Assembly: GCF_011320225.1 (NCBI RefSeq)
Contig: NZ_JAAOEN010000029.1
Coordinates: 1 to 40,936, forward strand
From: Phytoactinopolyspora limicola
GTDB lineage: Bacteria; Actinomycetota; Actinomycetes; Jiangellales; Jiangellaceae
Reading direction: 5' to 3'
Length of the DNA: 40,936 nt
The notes under the pieces were generated by a model. The model searched no databases. It had not been told where the DNA came from and worked only from the letters and a program-made list of their open reading frames with translations. Positions 27,285 to 36,684 of this stretch are shown here, piece by piece. How positions within the stretch are numbered: the stretch's first letter is position 1; every line of letters starts with the position of its first letter. A program made the position numbers and the translations under genes.

Positions 27285-28175
27285 TCAATCTTCCTCCGGC
27301 GCCGGCCGGGCATGCTGGGGTTCCTGGACCTCGTGCAGGGTATCGACGGTAAGCTCGCTGAACTGAGTGATGGTGACCTCGGCGTCCTTCTGCTCCAGTT
27401 TGCTCACCACACCTTGCGGAAAGTACATCGCCTCTTCGAGGTTGACGGGGTTGCCGATGGCGGTGACGACGTACGTGGGCTCCAGAGTGCGCCCAGACAC
27501 CCGCACCCCACCGTCGGCGTCCAAGAAGTGGGTGTCGGCGACCACCCGGACCGAGGTGTCGCTACCGACCCCTTCGATCTGGATGGCCTCGGCGCCCGCT
27601 GAGCGAAGTTCCTGCACCGCACCGAACAGTTCGACAGACCTGACGTTCGTGTCCGGATCGCTGACCGTCATCTGGATACCGGGCCCGGTGGCCGGGGCGG
27701 TGCCTGCCATGATCTGAGTCTGCCGCAGCCGCTCCTCTGCTTGGGTCATCGCCACGCTCTCCGCGTCAGCGCTGGAGATGAGTTCGTCGCGGCCGCGCCG
27801 GAGTTCGGTGATCTCTTCCTCCAGCCGGTCACCCTGACGGCGCAGACCGTCGTAGATCTGCATCAACTCATCCCGGCGGGCGTGGGCGAGCACGTCTTCC
27901 TCATCGCCGCGCACCTGAACCACCGCGGCGAAACCTAGAATCCCGACGAGCAGCCCGACACCAACATGCCCGGCGTGCGGCCGCTTGGTGAGGGCCCGCC
28001 AGAACCGTTTGGCTCCGGACGGCGCCACCGGGGTGAACCGCGGTGGCGCCGGCTTCTTCGCGGCAGGGCCGGGCTCCGGCGAAGTGTCGGGGGTCTTCTC
28101 GGCCGCGCCGTCCGGGACCTGATCGGCAGCGTCGTCCGGTGGCTGCTGGTTCTTATCCTGATCGGTCATGGCCAC
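27285..28175 (-). CDS. DUF881 membrane protein (Rv1825-like)
   Basis: About 296 residues. A proline- and acid-rich cytosolic N terminus (to residue ~65) is followed by one membrane helix (VGVGLLVGILGFAAVVQV), a coiled coil rich in E and R (DELMQIYDGLRRQGDRLEEE onward), then the extracytoplasmic DUF881 domain with GPGIQMTVSDP and ATYVVTAIGNP-like PTYVVTAIGNP. Function is not established; the conserved link with sbp and a phosphatidyltransferase suggests an envelope or division role. Starts at 28175 (GTG) and 28169 (ATG) are both possible. Confidence 0.88.
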   Translation of the reverse strand: MAMTDQDKNQQPPDDAADQVPDGAAEKTPDTSPEPGPAAKKPAPPRFTPVAPSGAKRFWRALTKRPHAGHVGVGLLVGILGFAAVVQVRGDEEDVLAHARRDELMQIYDGLRRQGDRLEEEITELRRGRDELISSADAESVAMTQAEERLRQTQIMAGTAPATGPGIQMTVSDPDTNVRSVELFGAVQELRSAGAEAIQIEGVGSDTSVRVVADTHFLDADGGVRVSGRTLEPTYVVTAIGNPVNLEEAMYFPQGVVSKLEQKDAEVTITQFSELTVDTLHEVQEPQHARPAPEED

Positions 28176-28508
28176 TCACGCCCTGAACACCAGCCGTCTG
28201 ATGCTCGCGACATTGGTGAAGATGCGGATACCCAACACGACGATGACCGCCGTGGACAGCTGTGCCCCCACGCCTAATTGATCACCAAGGAAGACGATCA
28301 GCGCCGCGATGAGCACGTTGGCCACGAACGAGACGACGAACACCTTGTTGTCGAAGATGCCCTCCATCACCGCCCGGATCCCACCGAACACGGCATCGAG
28401 CGCGGCGACGATGGCGATCGGCATATAGGGCTGAAGTTCCAGCGGCACCGAGACGTCGAGGAACAGTCCGGCGATGACGCCGACCAACAGGCCGAGAGCG
28501 GGGATCAC
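28176..28508 (-). CDS. Small basic protein (Sbp family, DUF1290)
   Basis: A 110-residue membrane protein with three or four hydrophobic helices, starting MIPALGLLVGVIAGLFLDVSV. It has the conserved YMPIAIVAALDAVFGGIRA segment of the Sbp family (Rv1824-like). The GTG at 28508 overlaps the preceding DUF881 stop as GTGA, with GGAGGAGG just upstream; the longer upstream frame is rejected. In firmicutes Sbp genes lie near ftsA-ftsZ; the function is unknown. Confidence 0.9.
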   Translation of the reverse strand: MIPALGLLVGVIAGLFLDVSVPLELQPYMPIAIVAALDAVFGGIRAVMEGIFDNKVFVVSFVANVLIAALIVFLGDQLGVGAQLSTAVIVVLGIRIFTNVASIRRLVFRA

Positions 28509-29401
28509 GAGGCCTCCTCCGCATGACGTGCGTAGATGAGCTGTGAACGGGCGGCCGGTAACTCCAGCCACTCCTCGACCCGCACCGCCGAGCGCACGCC
28601 TTGTTGCTGTGCCACCCGCAAGGTGTCACCTCCTGGCCCTTCGCTGAACCGGCTCGGCAAGGTGCGGGAGTCACCAATGGCCCAAACGGCATACGGCGGT
28701 TTAAGGGGTTGCTGGTTGATATGGATGATGTTGTTGGCCATCCGGATGGCGCTCATCGTCGTCAGCCGCTCGCCATTGATGCTGATCGCCTCAGCGCCGG
28801 CCGCCCAGAGTCCATTGGCCACCATCTGCAAGTCGACGTCGAGGACCCGCGCCAGGTCGGGCCGCTCGGCTGCCTCGATGTCTTCGGCGTCGTCGAGCAC
28901 CACCGCGATACCTGGTCCGGCCACGGCAGATGTGCCGGCCGCCCCCTGCAGCAGCTGAAGCCGCTCGCGCAGCGACTGGCCGGTGGAGGTCTGCCTCAGC
29001 TGGGTGTCTTCCAGCTCCGAGATCTCCGAACGTAGTGACGCCAGCGAGTCTTGCAGCCGTTCGGTTTTGGCCTCCTCGCCACGGATCCGCTCGATGAGGC
29101 CTTCCCGTTCCGCCGATACCACACCGACGCTGCCCTGGGCCTGCACGATGGCCATCGCCAGCAACAGCCCGAGGGCGAGCATGCCGATCACCAACGCAAC
29201 CGAAACCCGGGACCGCACCGTGCGGTCCCCGCCATCCTGCTCGCCGGTACTGCGGCGACGGGCCGCGGCCTGGGCATATCCGGGTTCGAGTGACTGGGAG
29301 AACAGGTTGTTCAGCAGTGACATGGAGGCGTCGCGGGGCCGCGTTTCCGGTCTGTTCCTGCCCGCCACCGTCATATCCGCTGCACGCCTACCCAGACTCA
29401 T
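28505..29401 (-). CDS. DUF881 membrane protein (Rv1823-like)
   Basis: A 298-residue paralogue of the DUF881 protein at 27285-28175. One membrane helix (VSVALVIGMLALGLLLAMAIV, about residues 66-86) is followed by a coiled coil (EGLIERIRGEEAKTERLQDS onward) and a DUF881 domain with GPGIAVVLDDAED and PPYAVWAIGDSRTL. The ATG at 29401 overlaps the phosphatidyltransferase stop as ATGA. The pair flanking sbp may act as a complex in the envelope; this is inferred from conserved order only. Confidence 0.88.
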   Translation of the reverse strand: MSLGRRAADMTVAGRNRPETRPRDASMSLLNNLFSQSLEPGYAQAAARRRSTGEQDGGDRTVRSRVSVALVIGMLALGLLLAMAIVQAQGSVGVVSAEREGLIERIRGEEAKTERLQDSLASLRSEISELEDTQLRQTSTGQSLRERLQLLQGAAGTSAVAGPGIAVVLDDAEDIEAAERPDLARVLDVDLQMVANGLWAAGAEAISINGERLTTMSAIRMANNIIHINQQPLKPPYAVWAIGDSRTLPSRFSEGPGGDTLRVAQQQGVRSAVRVEEWLELPAARSQLIYARHAEEAS

Positions 29402-30051
29402 TGATCATGCTCGTCTTCCGGCTCTGCCGCCACACCAGTCCGGAGCAACCGGCGAGCCTGCTCCACATAGAGGACGCCGGCCCACCAATACAGGGCGACC
29501 CCCCAAACAGCGAAGGCCCACCCGAACACCTGTGCCAAGGTATGCAGAGTACCGTCACCTATGCCGAGCAGCAAGAGCGGAAAGGCGTAAAGCAGGCAGA
29601 ATGTGGCGGCTTTGCCGAGAAAATGCACCGGCAAACTGATCAAACCACGCCGACGCAAGATCGGAACGAGGCACAAGAGAAGAACGTCGCGGGAGACGAG
29701 CAAGATCGCAAACCAGAGCGGAATGATGTCCCGAAGCACGAATGCGACGATGGTGCTAAAGATATAGAGCCGATCGGCCAGTGGGTCGAGAAGCTCCCCG
29801 ACCCGGCTGATCTGGTTCCAGCGGCGCGCCAACTTTCCATCGAGGTAGTCGGTGATGCCGGACAGGGCCAGCACCGCCAACGCCCAGAGGTCGGCCTCCT
29901 GAACGAGGATGAGCCACAGGAACAAAGGCACGCCGAGCAACCTGAGCAGGGACAGCAGATTCGGGATGGTGAAGACCCGATCTGTCTGCACCTCCGTCTC
30001 CTGCACTTCCACGCGGGCCGCCCTTTCTACCGCGTCAACCGTCGGACCCAC
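29398..30051 (-). CDS. CDP-alcohol phosphatidyltransferase (PgsA2-like)
   Basis: A 217-residue membrane enzyme with the complete family motif: D68, D71-G72, A75-R76, G85, D89 and D93 (TDYLDGKLARRWNQIS, then RVGELLDPLADR). About five hydrophobic helices follow. The family makes phosphatidylglycerophosphate, cardiolipin or phosphatidylinositol-type lipids; the substrate cannot be fixed from sequence. Position matches pgsA2 (Rv1822) in mycobacteria. The GTG at 30051 lies 23 bases after pucR and lacks a strong Shine-Dalgarno. Confidence 0.9.
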   Translation of the reverse strand: MGPTVDAVERAARVEVQETEVQTDRVFTIPNLLSLLRLLGVPLFLWLILVQEADLWALAVLALSGITDYLDGKLARRWNQISRVGELLDPLADRLYIFSTIVAFVLRDIIPLWFAILLVSRDVLLLCLVPILRRRGLISLPVHFLGKAATFCLLYAFPLLLLGIGDGTLHTLAQVFGWAFAVWGVALYWWAGVLYVEQARRLLRTGVAAEPEDEHDQ

Positions 30052-30074
30052 GGTACACGCACGGTCGACGCAAC

Positions 30075-31766
30075 TCAGCGCCTGTTCCTGAACAGTTCAG
30101 TTCTGGGCGTATCCGCCCCTTCCGGGGCTGGGAAGGTATGCAGCGACGAGTCGAGCGCCATGACCGCCGCATGCAGCGATGTGCGCACCTCCGCGGAGTC
30201 GAGGCACACGCCGAGAATCCGGCCGATGGCCTCGAGCCGCTGATACATCCCTTGCCGGGACAAATGTAACGCTAAGGCCGCCTCGGATTTATTGCCACCG
30301 TGCCCGACGTAGACGCGCAGGGTCTCCAGCAGCTCCGTCCCGTGCTGGCTGTCGTGTTCGAGCAACGGCCCGAGCGACCGTTCGACGAACGCTTGCAGCC
30401 TTGGATCCTCGCTGAGGATGTAGAGCAGTCCCCGCAGTTGGATGTCGGGCAACTCGTAGTACAACTTCCCGACTCCGGATCGCCGAGCGACGTCGGCGAC
30501 CTGCCCGGCCTCCGCGAACGAACGTCGTACCTCGTCGAGTTCGCGGACCGTCGATCCCACCGCTACCACCGCCGGCAGCCGATCCCGGCCGAACCGTTTG
30601 TGGATCTCCCGGGCCAGCCGCTCGATCACCGACCGACGGCTGGTGCCGGCAGCCAGCGGCACCAGCGCCCCGAGCCGTGGTCCCGGCAGCACCCCGACGA
30701 GCGCCCGGACGTCGGCTGCCCGGGCAGCGGCGGCGACGAGTTCGGCCGGGTCCCCGGCCTCCCGCCCCGCGCTGGTCGCGTTGGTGTCGTGGCCGGCGTC
30801 GACGACGACGGCCACCAGGGCCCGGCGCCCGATCGGCACCCCGAGCGCCTTGCTGCGGACCTCGACCTCCTGCGCCGACGAATACCGCGCATCGACGATG
30901 TCGGACAGGATGGAACGATGCGCGTGGCGCTCCAACGTCTCACGGTTCCGTTCCAGCAGGCGGTTCAGCGTCAACGCGGTGGCGCCCCGCTCCAGAACCA
31001 GCACCTGGGTAGGTGACGGGTCGTCGGCCGGCAGCAACACCAGCCGCCCCCATGCCTCCCCACGTGCCTCTACCGATGTCACCACCCATCCCTCCGGCCC
31101 GCACACGCCGGTGCGCGCGTCGGCACGTACCACTCGTGAGCGAGCCTCCCAGTTGCGCAGCAGGTCCTCCACCGGCATTCCCCCGGTGTCGTATCCGATC
31201 ACCTGGTGCATGAGGTTCTCGAACACCACCGGGCACCCGGCCATGCGGGCGACCTCGCTAATGATCTGGTCGGGTGAGCCGCCCTCCACACACAAGGCGG
31301 TGAACACCTCGTGCGCCTGCTCCGATGCTCGCAGTGCGGCGAACTGGTGCTCGACGATCATCGAGTGGACCGACTCGGTGATCTTGACGAACTGCACTTC
31401 CCGGTGGAGCGCCACCAGGGGTAGTCCGGTGCGTTCGCAGGCGCGGACCAGTGCGGGCGGGAGGGTGGTGAACCGGCGTCCGAGTTCGACGATCAGACCC
31501 GACGCGCCGGCGCCGGCCAGCTCCGCCGCGTACCGGCGCAACTCCACGTCGTCGACCGGTAGGAAGACACCCGTGGTGAGGATCAGCTCACCACCCTGCA
31601 GCAGACCGGCGATGTCCGGCAGCTCGCTGACGTGCACCCAACGGACCGGGTTGTCCACGTGCGCCCGGGCGGCGAGGACCTCGGGCCGGCCGACGAGTAC
31701 TGCCGGCAGGCGGAGCACCTCGGCGACGGTGAGTACCGTCCGCGGGCTGCCGACCTCACCCGACAC
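30075..31766 (-). CDS. PucR-family transcriptional regulator
   Basis: A 563-residue regulator with an N-terminal PucR ligand domain (about 13-130, beginning TVAEVLRLPAVLVGRPEVLA), a central GGDEF-like region and a C-terminal PucR helix-turn-helix (HGGNKSEAALALHLSRQGMY, then QRLEAIGRIL). The family controls purine, amine or amino-acid use. The start is GTG at 31766, with GAAAGG nine bases upstream. It is divergent from the APC permease and DmpA genes, and two matching dyads lie in between, so it probably controls them. It may also be co-transcribed with the phosphatidyltransferase downstream. Confidence 0.9.
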   Translation of the reverse strand: MSGEVGSPRTVLTVAEVLRLPAVLVGRPEVLAARAHVDNPVRWVHVSELPDIAGLLQGGELILTTGVFLPVDDVELRRYAAELAGAGASGLIVELGRRFTTLPPALVRACERTGLPLVALHREVQFVKITESVHSMIVEHQFAALRASEQAHEVFTALCVEGGSPDQIISEVARMAGCPVVFENLMHQVIGYDTGGMPVEDLLRNWEARSRVVRADARTGVCGPEGWVVTSVEARGEAWGRLVLLPADDPSPTQVLVLERGATALTLNRLLERNRETLERHAHRSILSDIVDARYSSAQEVEVRSKALGVPIGRRALVAVVVDAGHDTNATSAGREAGDPAELVAAAARAADVRALVGVLPGPRLGALVPLAAGTSRRSVIERLAREIHKRFGRDRLPAVVAVGSTVRELDEVRRSFAEAGQVADVARRSGVGKLYYELPDIQLRGLLYILSEDPRLQAFVERSLGPLLEHDSQHGTELLETLRVYVGHGGNKSEAALALHLSRQGMYQRLEAIGRILGVCLDSAEVRTSLHAAVMALDSSLHTFPAPEGADTPRTELFRNRR

Positions 31767-31888
31767 TGCCCGCGGCCTTTCGATATCCGCACACGGCGGG
31801 CCTCATCTCCGGTTCTCTGCGGATGACTGGGATCTCGTCGGGACGACGAAGCTGGTCGATCAGATCCACCCTAGCGCCACGACGGGTT

Positions 31889-31930
31889 GACATGATGTCC
31901 GAGATCGTCGCCCGCTGCGGACATGATGTC
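31889..31930. promoter_or_regulatory. Two identical 11-bp dyads in the pucR-APC divergent region
   Basis: GACATGATGTC occurs at 31889-31899 and again at 31920-31930. Each is a dyad GACAT-N-ATGTC. The centres are 31 bases apart, about three helical turns, so bound dimers would face the same side of the DNA. The first copy overlaps a TTGACA hexamer (31887-31892). They are candidate PucR operators. Confidence 0.7.
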
Positions 31931-32012
31931 TATCGCGAGCCGCGCGCCCCCGGTGACAGAGTCTCCTCACCGTCATTGGCCGGTGCCGCCGGCCAGTCTG
32001 GAGGAGCTATCC

Positions 32013-33491
32013 ATGCCCGATCACTCATCCACCGCCGGTGACGGGCAGCCGCCGCATCTACGCCGACGGCTGCCCACCATCGGCACCATCCTGATCACCC
32101 TCTCGGCCATCACACCGGCGTCGTCGGTGTTCATCATCGCGCCCGGTGTCATCGGGCAGGCCGGCACCGGCGCCTTCTACAGCTTCGTCGGGGCCGGCGT
32201 CGTCGGCATCTTCATGGCCTTCGTCTACGCCGAACTGTCGTCGGCGTACCCGTTGACCGGTGGCGAGTACGCGATCGTCGGCCGGACCCTCGGCCGCCTG
32301 CCCGGGTTCATGATCCTGGGTCTGCTGCTGGTCATCCAGGTCTTCATCATCGCGGTGATCGCCCTCGGCGTGGGGGTATACCTCGGGGTGCTCTTCGACG
32401 GGCTCAACGTCGCCATCGTCGGCGCCATCACCGCGCTCGCGTGTGCTGGTATCGGAATGTTGGGTATCCGGTTCAACGCGGCCGTCACCGGCGCGTTCCT
32501 GGTGATCGAGATGATCGCCCTGGTGGTCCTCGCCGCACTGGGCATCGTCCGGATCGAACGTCCGATCACCGAGTTGCTCACCAACCCCGTGGTGCTCGAC
32601 GCCGGCGGCATGCTGGTGCCGGCCTCAGCCGGGCTCATCACCGGGGCAACCGCCGTGGCGATCTTCGCGTACAACGGCTACGGGTCCGCCGTATACATGG
32701 GTGAGGAAACCCGAGACGCCTCTCGCGGGATCGCCCGCGCGATCCTGTGGGCTCTAGGGATCACGGTGACGTTCGAGCTGATCCCGGTCACGGCCGTCAT
32801 GCTCGGTGCGCCGAGCCTGGAGGACCTGCTTGGTGCCGGCAACATGATGGAGTACTTCCTGCTGGAACGCGGCGGCGAGACCCTCAACACCATCATGAGC
32901 CTGGCGGTGGCCCTGGCGATCATCAACGCCGTGCTCGCCATCATGCTGTTCGCCGCCCGCCTTCTGTACAGCACCGGGCGGGATCACGCCTGGCCACGTC
33001 CGGTCAGCGACGCACTCGCCCGGATCCACCCGAAGTACCGCTCCCCCTGGGTCGCCACCCTCGTCGTGGGCGTGGTCGCCGCCGCCGTGTGTTTCATGGA
33101 CGAGACCCTCCTCCTCGTAGCCACCGGAACCGGCCTCGTGGTCATCTACGGCTCCCTGTGCCTGGCAGCTCTGGTCGGCCGGCGCAACGGGAGCACCGCA
33201 CATGGCGCCTACAAGATGCCGTGGTTCCCGCTGCCGCCACTGATCGGCATCGGCGCCCTGCTCTATGTCATCTACGAGAGCGCACGCGACCCCGAGATCG
33301 GCCGGCCCAGTCTGTTCGTCTCGCTCGGCGTCCTTACCGTCTCCGCGCTCTATTACCTGCTGGTGATCCGGCGACGCCGGCAGTGGGTCCTGCGCGGCGC
33401 CGCCGACGAAGACGACGTCGTAGCGGTACCGTCAGCCACGGACGCAACCAGCACCACCGATGTCCCCGAACCTCCCCGGGAGCCAGTGTGA
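32013..33491 (+). CDS. APC-superfamily amino acid/polyamine permease
   Basis: A 492-residue transporter with about twelve hydrophobic helices. The first shows the APC signature LSAITPASSVFIIAPGVIG and helix 2-3 has AELSSAYPLTGGEYAIVGR. It imports amino acids or related amines by proton or sodium coupling; the substrate is not readable. The ATG at 32013 is chosen because GGAGGAG is eight bases upstream; the frame is open to 31923. The C-terminal ~35 residues are acidic and cytosolic. It overlaps the DmpA gene by four bases. Confidence 0.9.
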   Translation: MPDHSSTAGDGQPPHLRRRLPTIGTILITLSAITPASSVFIIAPGVIGQAGTGAFYSFVGAGVVGIFMAFVYAELSSAYPLTGGEYAIVGRTLGRLPGFMILGLLLVIQVFIIAVIALGVGVYLGVLFDGLNVAIVGAITALACAGIGMLGIRFNAAVTGAFLVIEMIALVVLAALGIVRIERPITELLTNPVVLDAGGMLVPASAGLITGATAVAIFAYNGYGSAVYMGEETRDASRGIARAILWALGITVTFELIPVTAVMLGAPSLEDLLGAGNMMEYFLLERGGETLNTIMSLAVALAIINAVLAIMLFAARLLYSTGRDHAWPRPVSDALARIHPKYRSPWVATLVVGVVAAAVCFMDETLLLVATGTGLVVIYGSLCLAALVGRRNGSTAHGAYKMPWFPLPPLIGIGALLYVIYESARDPEIGRPSLFVSLGVLTVSALYYLLVIRRRRQWVLRGAADEDDVVAVPSATDATSTTDVPEPPREPV

Positions 33492-34642
33492 CCCCACCCG
33501 CCAGCGGTACTACCAGCAGCACCCGCCCCCGGGCCCGTGAACTCGGCATCCCGTTCCCCGGACGGCCCGGCGCCCACAACGCCCTCACCGATGTCGGCGG
33601 GGTCGAGGTCGGCACGGTGACGCTCGTCGACGGTTCCGGCCCGCTCCGGGTCGGACACGGGCCGGTGCGCACCGGCGTGACGGCCGTCCTCCCCCGGGGC
33701 CGCGGGGGCGTGGGTGCCTCGTGCGCGGCCGGCTGGTTCTCACTCAACGGCAACGGTGAGATGACGGGCACGGCCTGGCTCGAGGAGACTGGCGCGCTGA
33801 GCTTGCCAGTTCTCGTCACCAACACCCACGCCGTGGGGCCGTGCCACCGTGGCGTCATCGACTGGGTGTCCAGCAACCTGCCCGAGCCGCCGTCGGAGTG
33901 GTTGCTGCCGGTCGTGGCCGAGACGTGGGACGGCTACCTCAACGACATCTTCGGCTCACATATCCGCCCGGAGCACGCGGTGCGGGCCATCGACGCCGCC
34001 ACCGACGGACCCGTCGCCGAAGGCGCCGTCGGCGGCGGGACGGGGATGAACTGTTATTCCTTCAAAGGCGGCAACGGCACGTCGTCCCGGCTGGTCCGCT
34101 ACGGCGACCACACGTACACGGTGGCCGCGTTCGTTCAGGCCAACTTCGGCGCCCGGGCCGAGCTCACCGTCGCCGGGGTGCCGGTGGGAACGGATCTCGC
34201 CGACGACAACCCGATCGAGGACAACGACGGGATCGCTCCTCCCGGCTCCGGCTCGGTGATCGCCATCGTCGCCACCGACGCACCACTGCTCCCGGGTCAG
34301 TGCAAAGCCCTGGCGCGGCGGGTACCGATGGGCCTAGCCCGCACGGGCACCACCGGGTCCCATTTCTCCGGCGATCTGTTCCTCGCCTTCTCCACGGCGA
34401 ACGCCGGGGCGCTGAACAGCAGTTTCCCTCGAAGCGACGGCCCGGCCCCACTCCAGTCGATGGAGTTCGTACCGTGGGGCGAGATGGACGCCTTCTATCA
34501 GGCGACGGCCTGGGCGGTGGAGGAGGCGGTGATCAACGTCCTGGTGGCGGCGGAGGAGATGACCGGACGCGACGGCCACCGCTCCCCTGCCCTGCCGGTG
34601 CCACGTCTCATGGAGCTCCTGGCCGCCCGCGGAGTTTGTTAG
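33488..34642 (+). CDS. DmpA/BapA-type N-terminal-nucleophile aminopeptidase (peptidase family S58)
   Basis: A 384-residue self-processing aminopeptidase. Family landmarks are NALTDVGGVEVG near the N terminus, VGGGTGMNCYSFKGGNGTSSR at 181-201, and the predicted autocleavage site G255-S256 just before VIAIVATDAPLLP; S256 would become the N-terminal nucleophile. The family includes D-/L-aminopeptidase DmpA and beta-peptidyl aminopeptidases. The start is GTG at 33488, overlapping the APC stop as GTGA, so the two are coupled. Only three bases separate its stop from the convergent dppF stop. Substrate specificity is unknown. Confidence 0.92.
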   Translation: MTPPASGTTSSTRPRARELGIPFPGRPGAHNALTDVGGVEVGTVTLVDGSGPLRVGHGPVRTGVTAVLPRGRGGVGASCAAGWFSLNGNGEMTGTAWLEETGALSLPVLVTNTHAVGPCHRGVIDWVSSNLPEPPSEWLLPVVAETWDGYLNDIFGSHIRPEHAVRAIDAATDGPVAEGAVGGGTGMNCYSFKGGNGTSSRLVRYGDHTYTVAAFVQANFGARAELTVAGVPVGTDLADDNPIEDNDGIAPPGSGSVIAIVATDAPLLPGQCKALARRVPMGLARTGTTGSHFSGDLFLAFSTANAGALNSSFPRSDGPAPLQSMEFVPWGEMDAFYQATAWAVEEAVINVLVAAEEMTGRDGHRSPALPVPRLMELLAARGVC

Positions 34643-34645
34643 TTG

Positions 34646-35656
34646 TCAGGCCACGGGATCACGCATCGCCGCGTAGTGGCAGGCCGAGGGGTGCCCGTGG
34701 GCGAACCGGTCGATCAGCTCCGGATCCTCCTCGGCGCATCGGCTATCCGCCTTCCAGCACCGGGTGCGGAAATGACAGCCGGACGGCGGATCGATCGGAC
34801 TGGGCACGTCGCCCTCCAGCACGATCCGGTTCGCCTTGGCCACCGCCGACTCGTCGGGGTCGGGAATCGGGACCGCGGACAGCAGCGCCTGGGTGTAGGG
34901 GTGTGTCGCCTCTTCGTAGATCTGCTGCTCGTTACCCAGCTCGACGATGCGGCCGAGGTACATGACGCCGACCCGGTCGGAGATATGCCGCACCACGGAC
35001 AGGTCGTGCGCGATGAAGATGTAGGACAACCCGAAGTCGTCCTGGATCTCCTCCAAGAGGTTGACCACCTGCGCCTGGACGGAGACGTCGAGCGCGGACA
35101 CCGGCTCGTCGCAGATGATGATCTTCGGCCGGAGCGTCAGCGCCCGCGCGATACCGATCCGCTGGCGCTGGCCGCCGGAGAACTGGTGCGGATATCGGTT
35201 GATCATCCCCGGGTCGAGCCCGACCCGTTCCAGGAGCTCTTGCGCCTGCGTCTTCCGCTGCCGCCGCGGGACGGTGTCTTTGTGGATCTCCCAGGCTTCG
35301 GTGATGATGTCACCGACGGTCATCCGTGGGTTCAGCGAACCGTAGGGGTCCTGGAAGATGATCTGGACCTCGCGGCGCAACTTTCGCAGCCGCCGGGCCG
35401 ACATCGCGAAGATGTCTTCGCCCTCGAAGGTGGCGGTGCCGGAGGTAGGTTCTTCGAGCCGGACCAGGGTTTTGGCCACGGTCGACTTCCCACAGCCTGA
35501 CTCACCGACGATGCCGAGGGTCTCCCCCCGGGCCAGCTCGAACGAGACCCCGTCCACCGCCTTGACGGTGGCGAGACCACCGGGGCCGATCACCTTACGG
35601 CCGATCGGAAAGTGCTTGATCAGGCCGTCGACCTTCAGCAGGGGCTCACCCGTCAC
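34646..35656 (-). CDS. dppF: Peptide ABC transporter ATP-binding protein (DppF/OppF-type)
   Basis: A 336-residue ATPase: Walker A GESGCGKS, signature [15 protein letters not shown], Walker [14 protein letters not shown] and H-loop [10 protein letters not shown]. The C-terminal oligopeptide-transporter extension has a cysteine-bearing segment ([19 protein letters not shown]). The GTG at 35656 overlaps the dppD stop as GTGA; the longer upstream frame is rejected. It is the last gene of a five-gene importer operon. Dpp and Opp cannot be distinguished. Confidence 0.93.
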   Translation of the reverse strand: MTGEPLLKVDGLIKHFPIGRKVIGPGGLATVKAVDGVSFELARGETLGIVGESGCGKSTVAKTLVRLEEPTSGTATFEGEDIFAMSARRLRKLRREVQIIFQDPYGSLNPRMTVGDIITEAWEIHKDTVPRRQRKTQAQELLERVGLDPGMINRYPHQFSGGQRQRIGIARALTLRPKIIICDEPVSALDVSVQAQVVNLLEEIQDDFGLSYIFIAHDLSVVRHISDRVGVMYLGRIVELGNEQQIYEEATHPYTQALLSAVPIPDPDESAVAKANRIVLEGDVPSPIDPPSGCHFRTRCWKADSRCAEEDPELIDRFAHGHPSACHYAAMRDPVA

Positions 35657-36672
35657 GACAGCACCTCCTCGGCGAAGTGACAGGCGGTGAGCCTGCCAGG
35701 CAGGACGGACCGCAACAGTGGCCGTTCCTCCACACAGGTGTCGGGTCGCTTGTACGGACAACGCGGATGGAACGGGCAGCCGGACGGGATCCGCGACAGA
35801 CTCGGTGGTGCACCCGTGATCGGCACCAGCCGATGGCCTTTGTCGGTGACCCGCGGGATCGACTTCATCAATCCCTCGGTGTAAGGATGCGCCGGGTTCT
35901 TGAACACGCTGTTCACGTCGCCCTGTTCGACGATACGACCCGCGTACATCACCGCCACCCGATGCGCCACCTCGGTCACGACGCCGAGGTCATGGGTGAT
36001 CAGGATCAGCGCCATCCCCAACTCGCGCCGCAGGTCGTCGAGCAGTTCCATCACCTGAGCCTGCACCGTCACGTCGAGTGCGGTGGTGGGCTCGTCGGCG
36101 ATGAGGATCTCCGGGTCGAGGGCCAGCGCCATCGCGATCATGGCCCGCTGCCGCATCCCGCCGGAGAACTGGTGTGGGAAGTCGTCCACCCGCGCGGCCG
36201 CGTTCGGGATCTTCACCAGTTCCATCAGCTCGATGACCCTGGCCCGGGTAGCCTTACGCGACATCTTCCGATGGACTCGCAGTTGCTCGCCGATCTGCCA
36301 GCCCACCGTGTACACGGGGTTCAGGGCCGAGAGTGCGTCCTGAAAGATCATCGTGATGGCGCGGCCGCGGATCTGGCGCTGTAGGTGCCTGTTGGCCAGC
36401 AGGTCCTCACCGTGGAAGAGGATCTGGCCGTCGGTGATGAAACCTGGCGGGGTGTCGATCAGGCCCATCAACGCCTGCGCGCTGACGCTCTTGCCGGAGC
36501 CCGACTCACCCAGGATCGCCAGCGTCTCGCCGCGGTCGAGGGAGAAGCTGACCCCGTTGACGGCGTTGACGACGCCATGGGTGGTCCGGAACTCCACCGT
36601 GAGGTCGCGGACCTCGAGCAGCCGGTCGCCCGGCGCTAACACCACGTGGGGTTCCTGCGAGGGTGCGGTCAT
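35653..36672 (-). CDS. dppD: Peptide ABC transporter ATP-binding protein (DppD/OppD-type)
   Basis: A 339-residue ATPase with Walker A GESGSGKS, signature [15 protein letters not shown], Walker [14 protein letters not shown] and H-loop [11 protein letters not shown]. The oligopeptide C-terminal extension contains [18 protein letters not shown]. It would form a heterodimer with DppF under the DppBC channel. The ATG at 36672 lies 12 bases after dppC. Confidence 0.94.
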   Translation of the reverse strand: MTAPSQEPHVVLAPGDRLLEVRDLTVEFRTTHGVVNAVNGVSFSLDRGETLAILGESGSGKSVSAQALMGLIDTPPGFITDGQILFHGEDLLANRHLQRQIRGRAITMIFQDALSALNPVYTVGWQIGEQLRVHRKMSRKATRARVIELMELVKIPNAAARVDDFPHQFSGGMRQRAMIAMALALDPEILIADEPTTALDVTVQAQVMELLDDLRRELGMALILITHDLGVVTEVAHRVAVMYAGRIVEQGDVNSVFKNPAHPYTEGLMKSIPRVTDKGHRLVPITGAPPSLSRIPSGCPFHPRCPYKRPDTCVEERPLLRSVLPGRLTACHFAEEVLS

Positions 36673-36684
36673 CAGGGTCGGTCC

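Noticed and set aside
32747-33487. Upstream extension of the DmpA frame through the APC permease
   Set aside because: It runs in a shifted frame inside the permease gene and its sequence is not protein-like; homologous sequence begins after the GTG at 33488.
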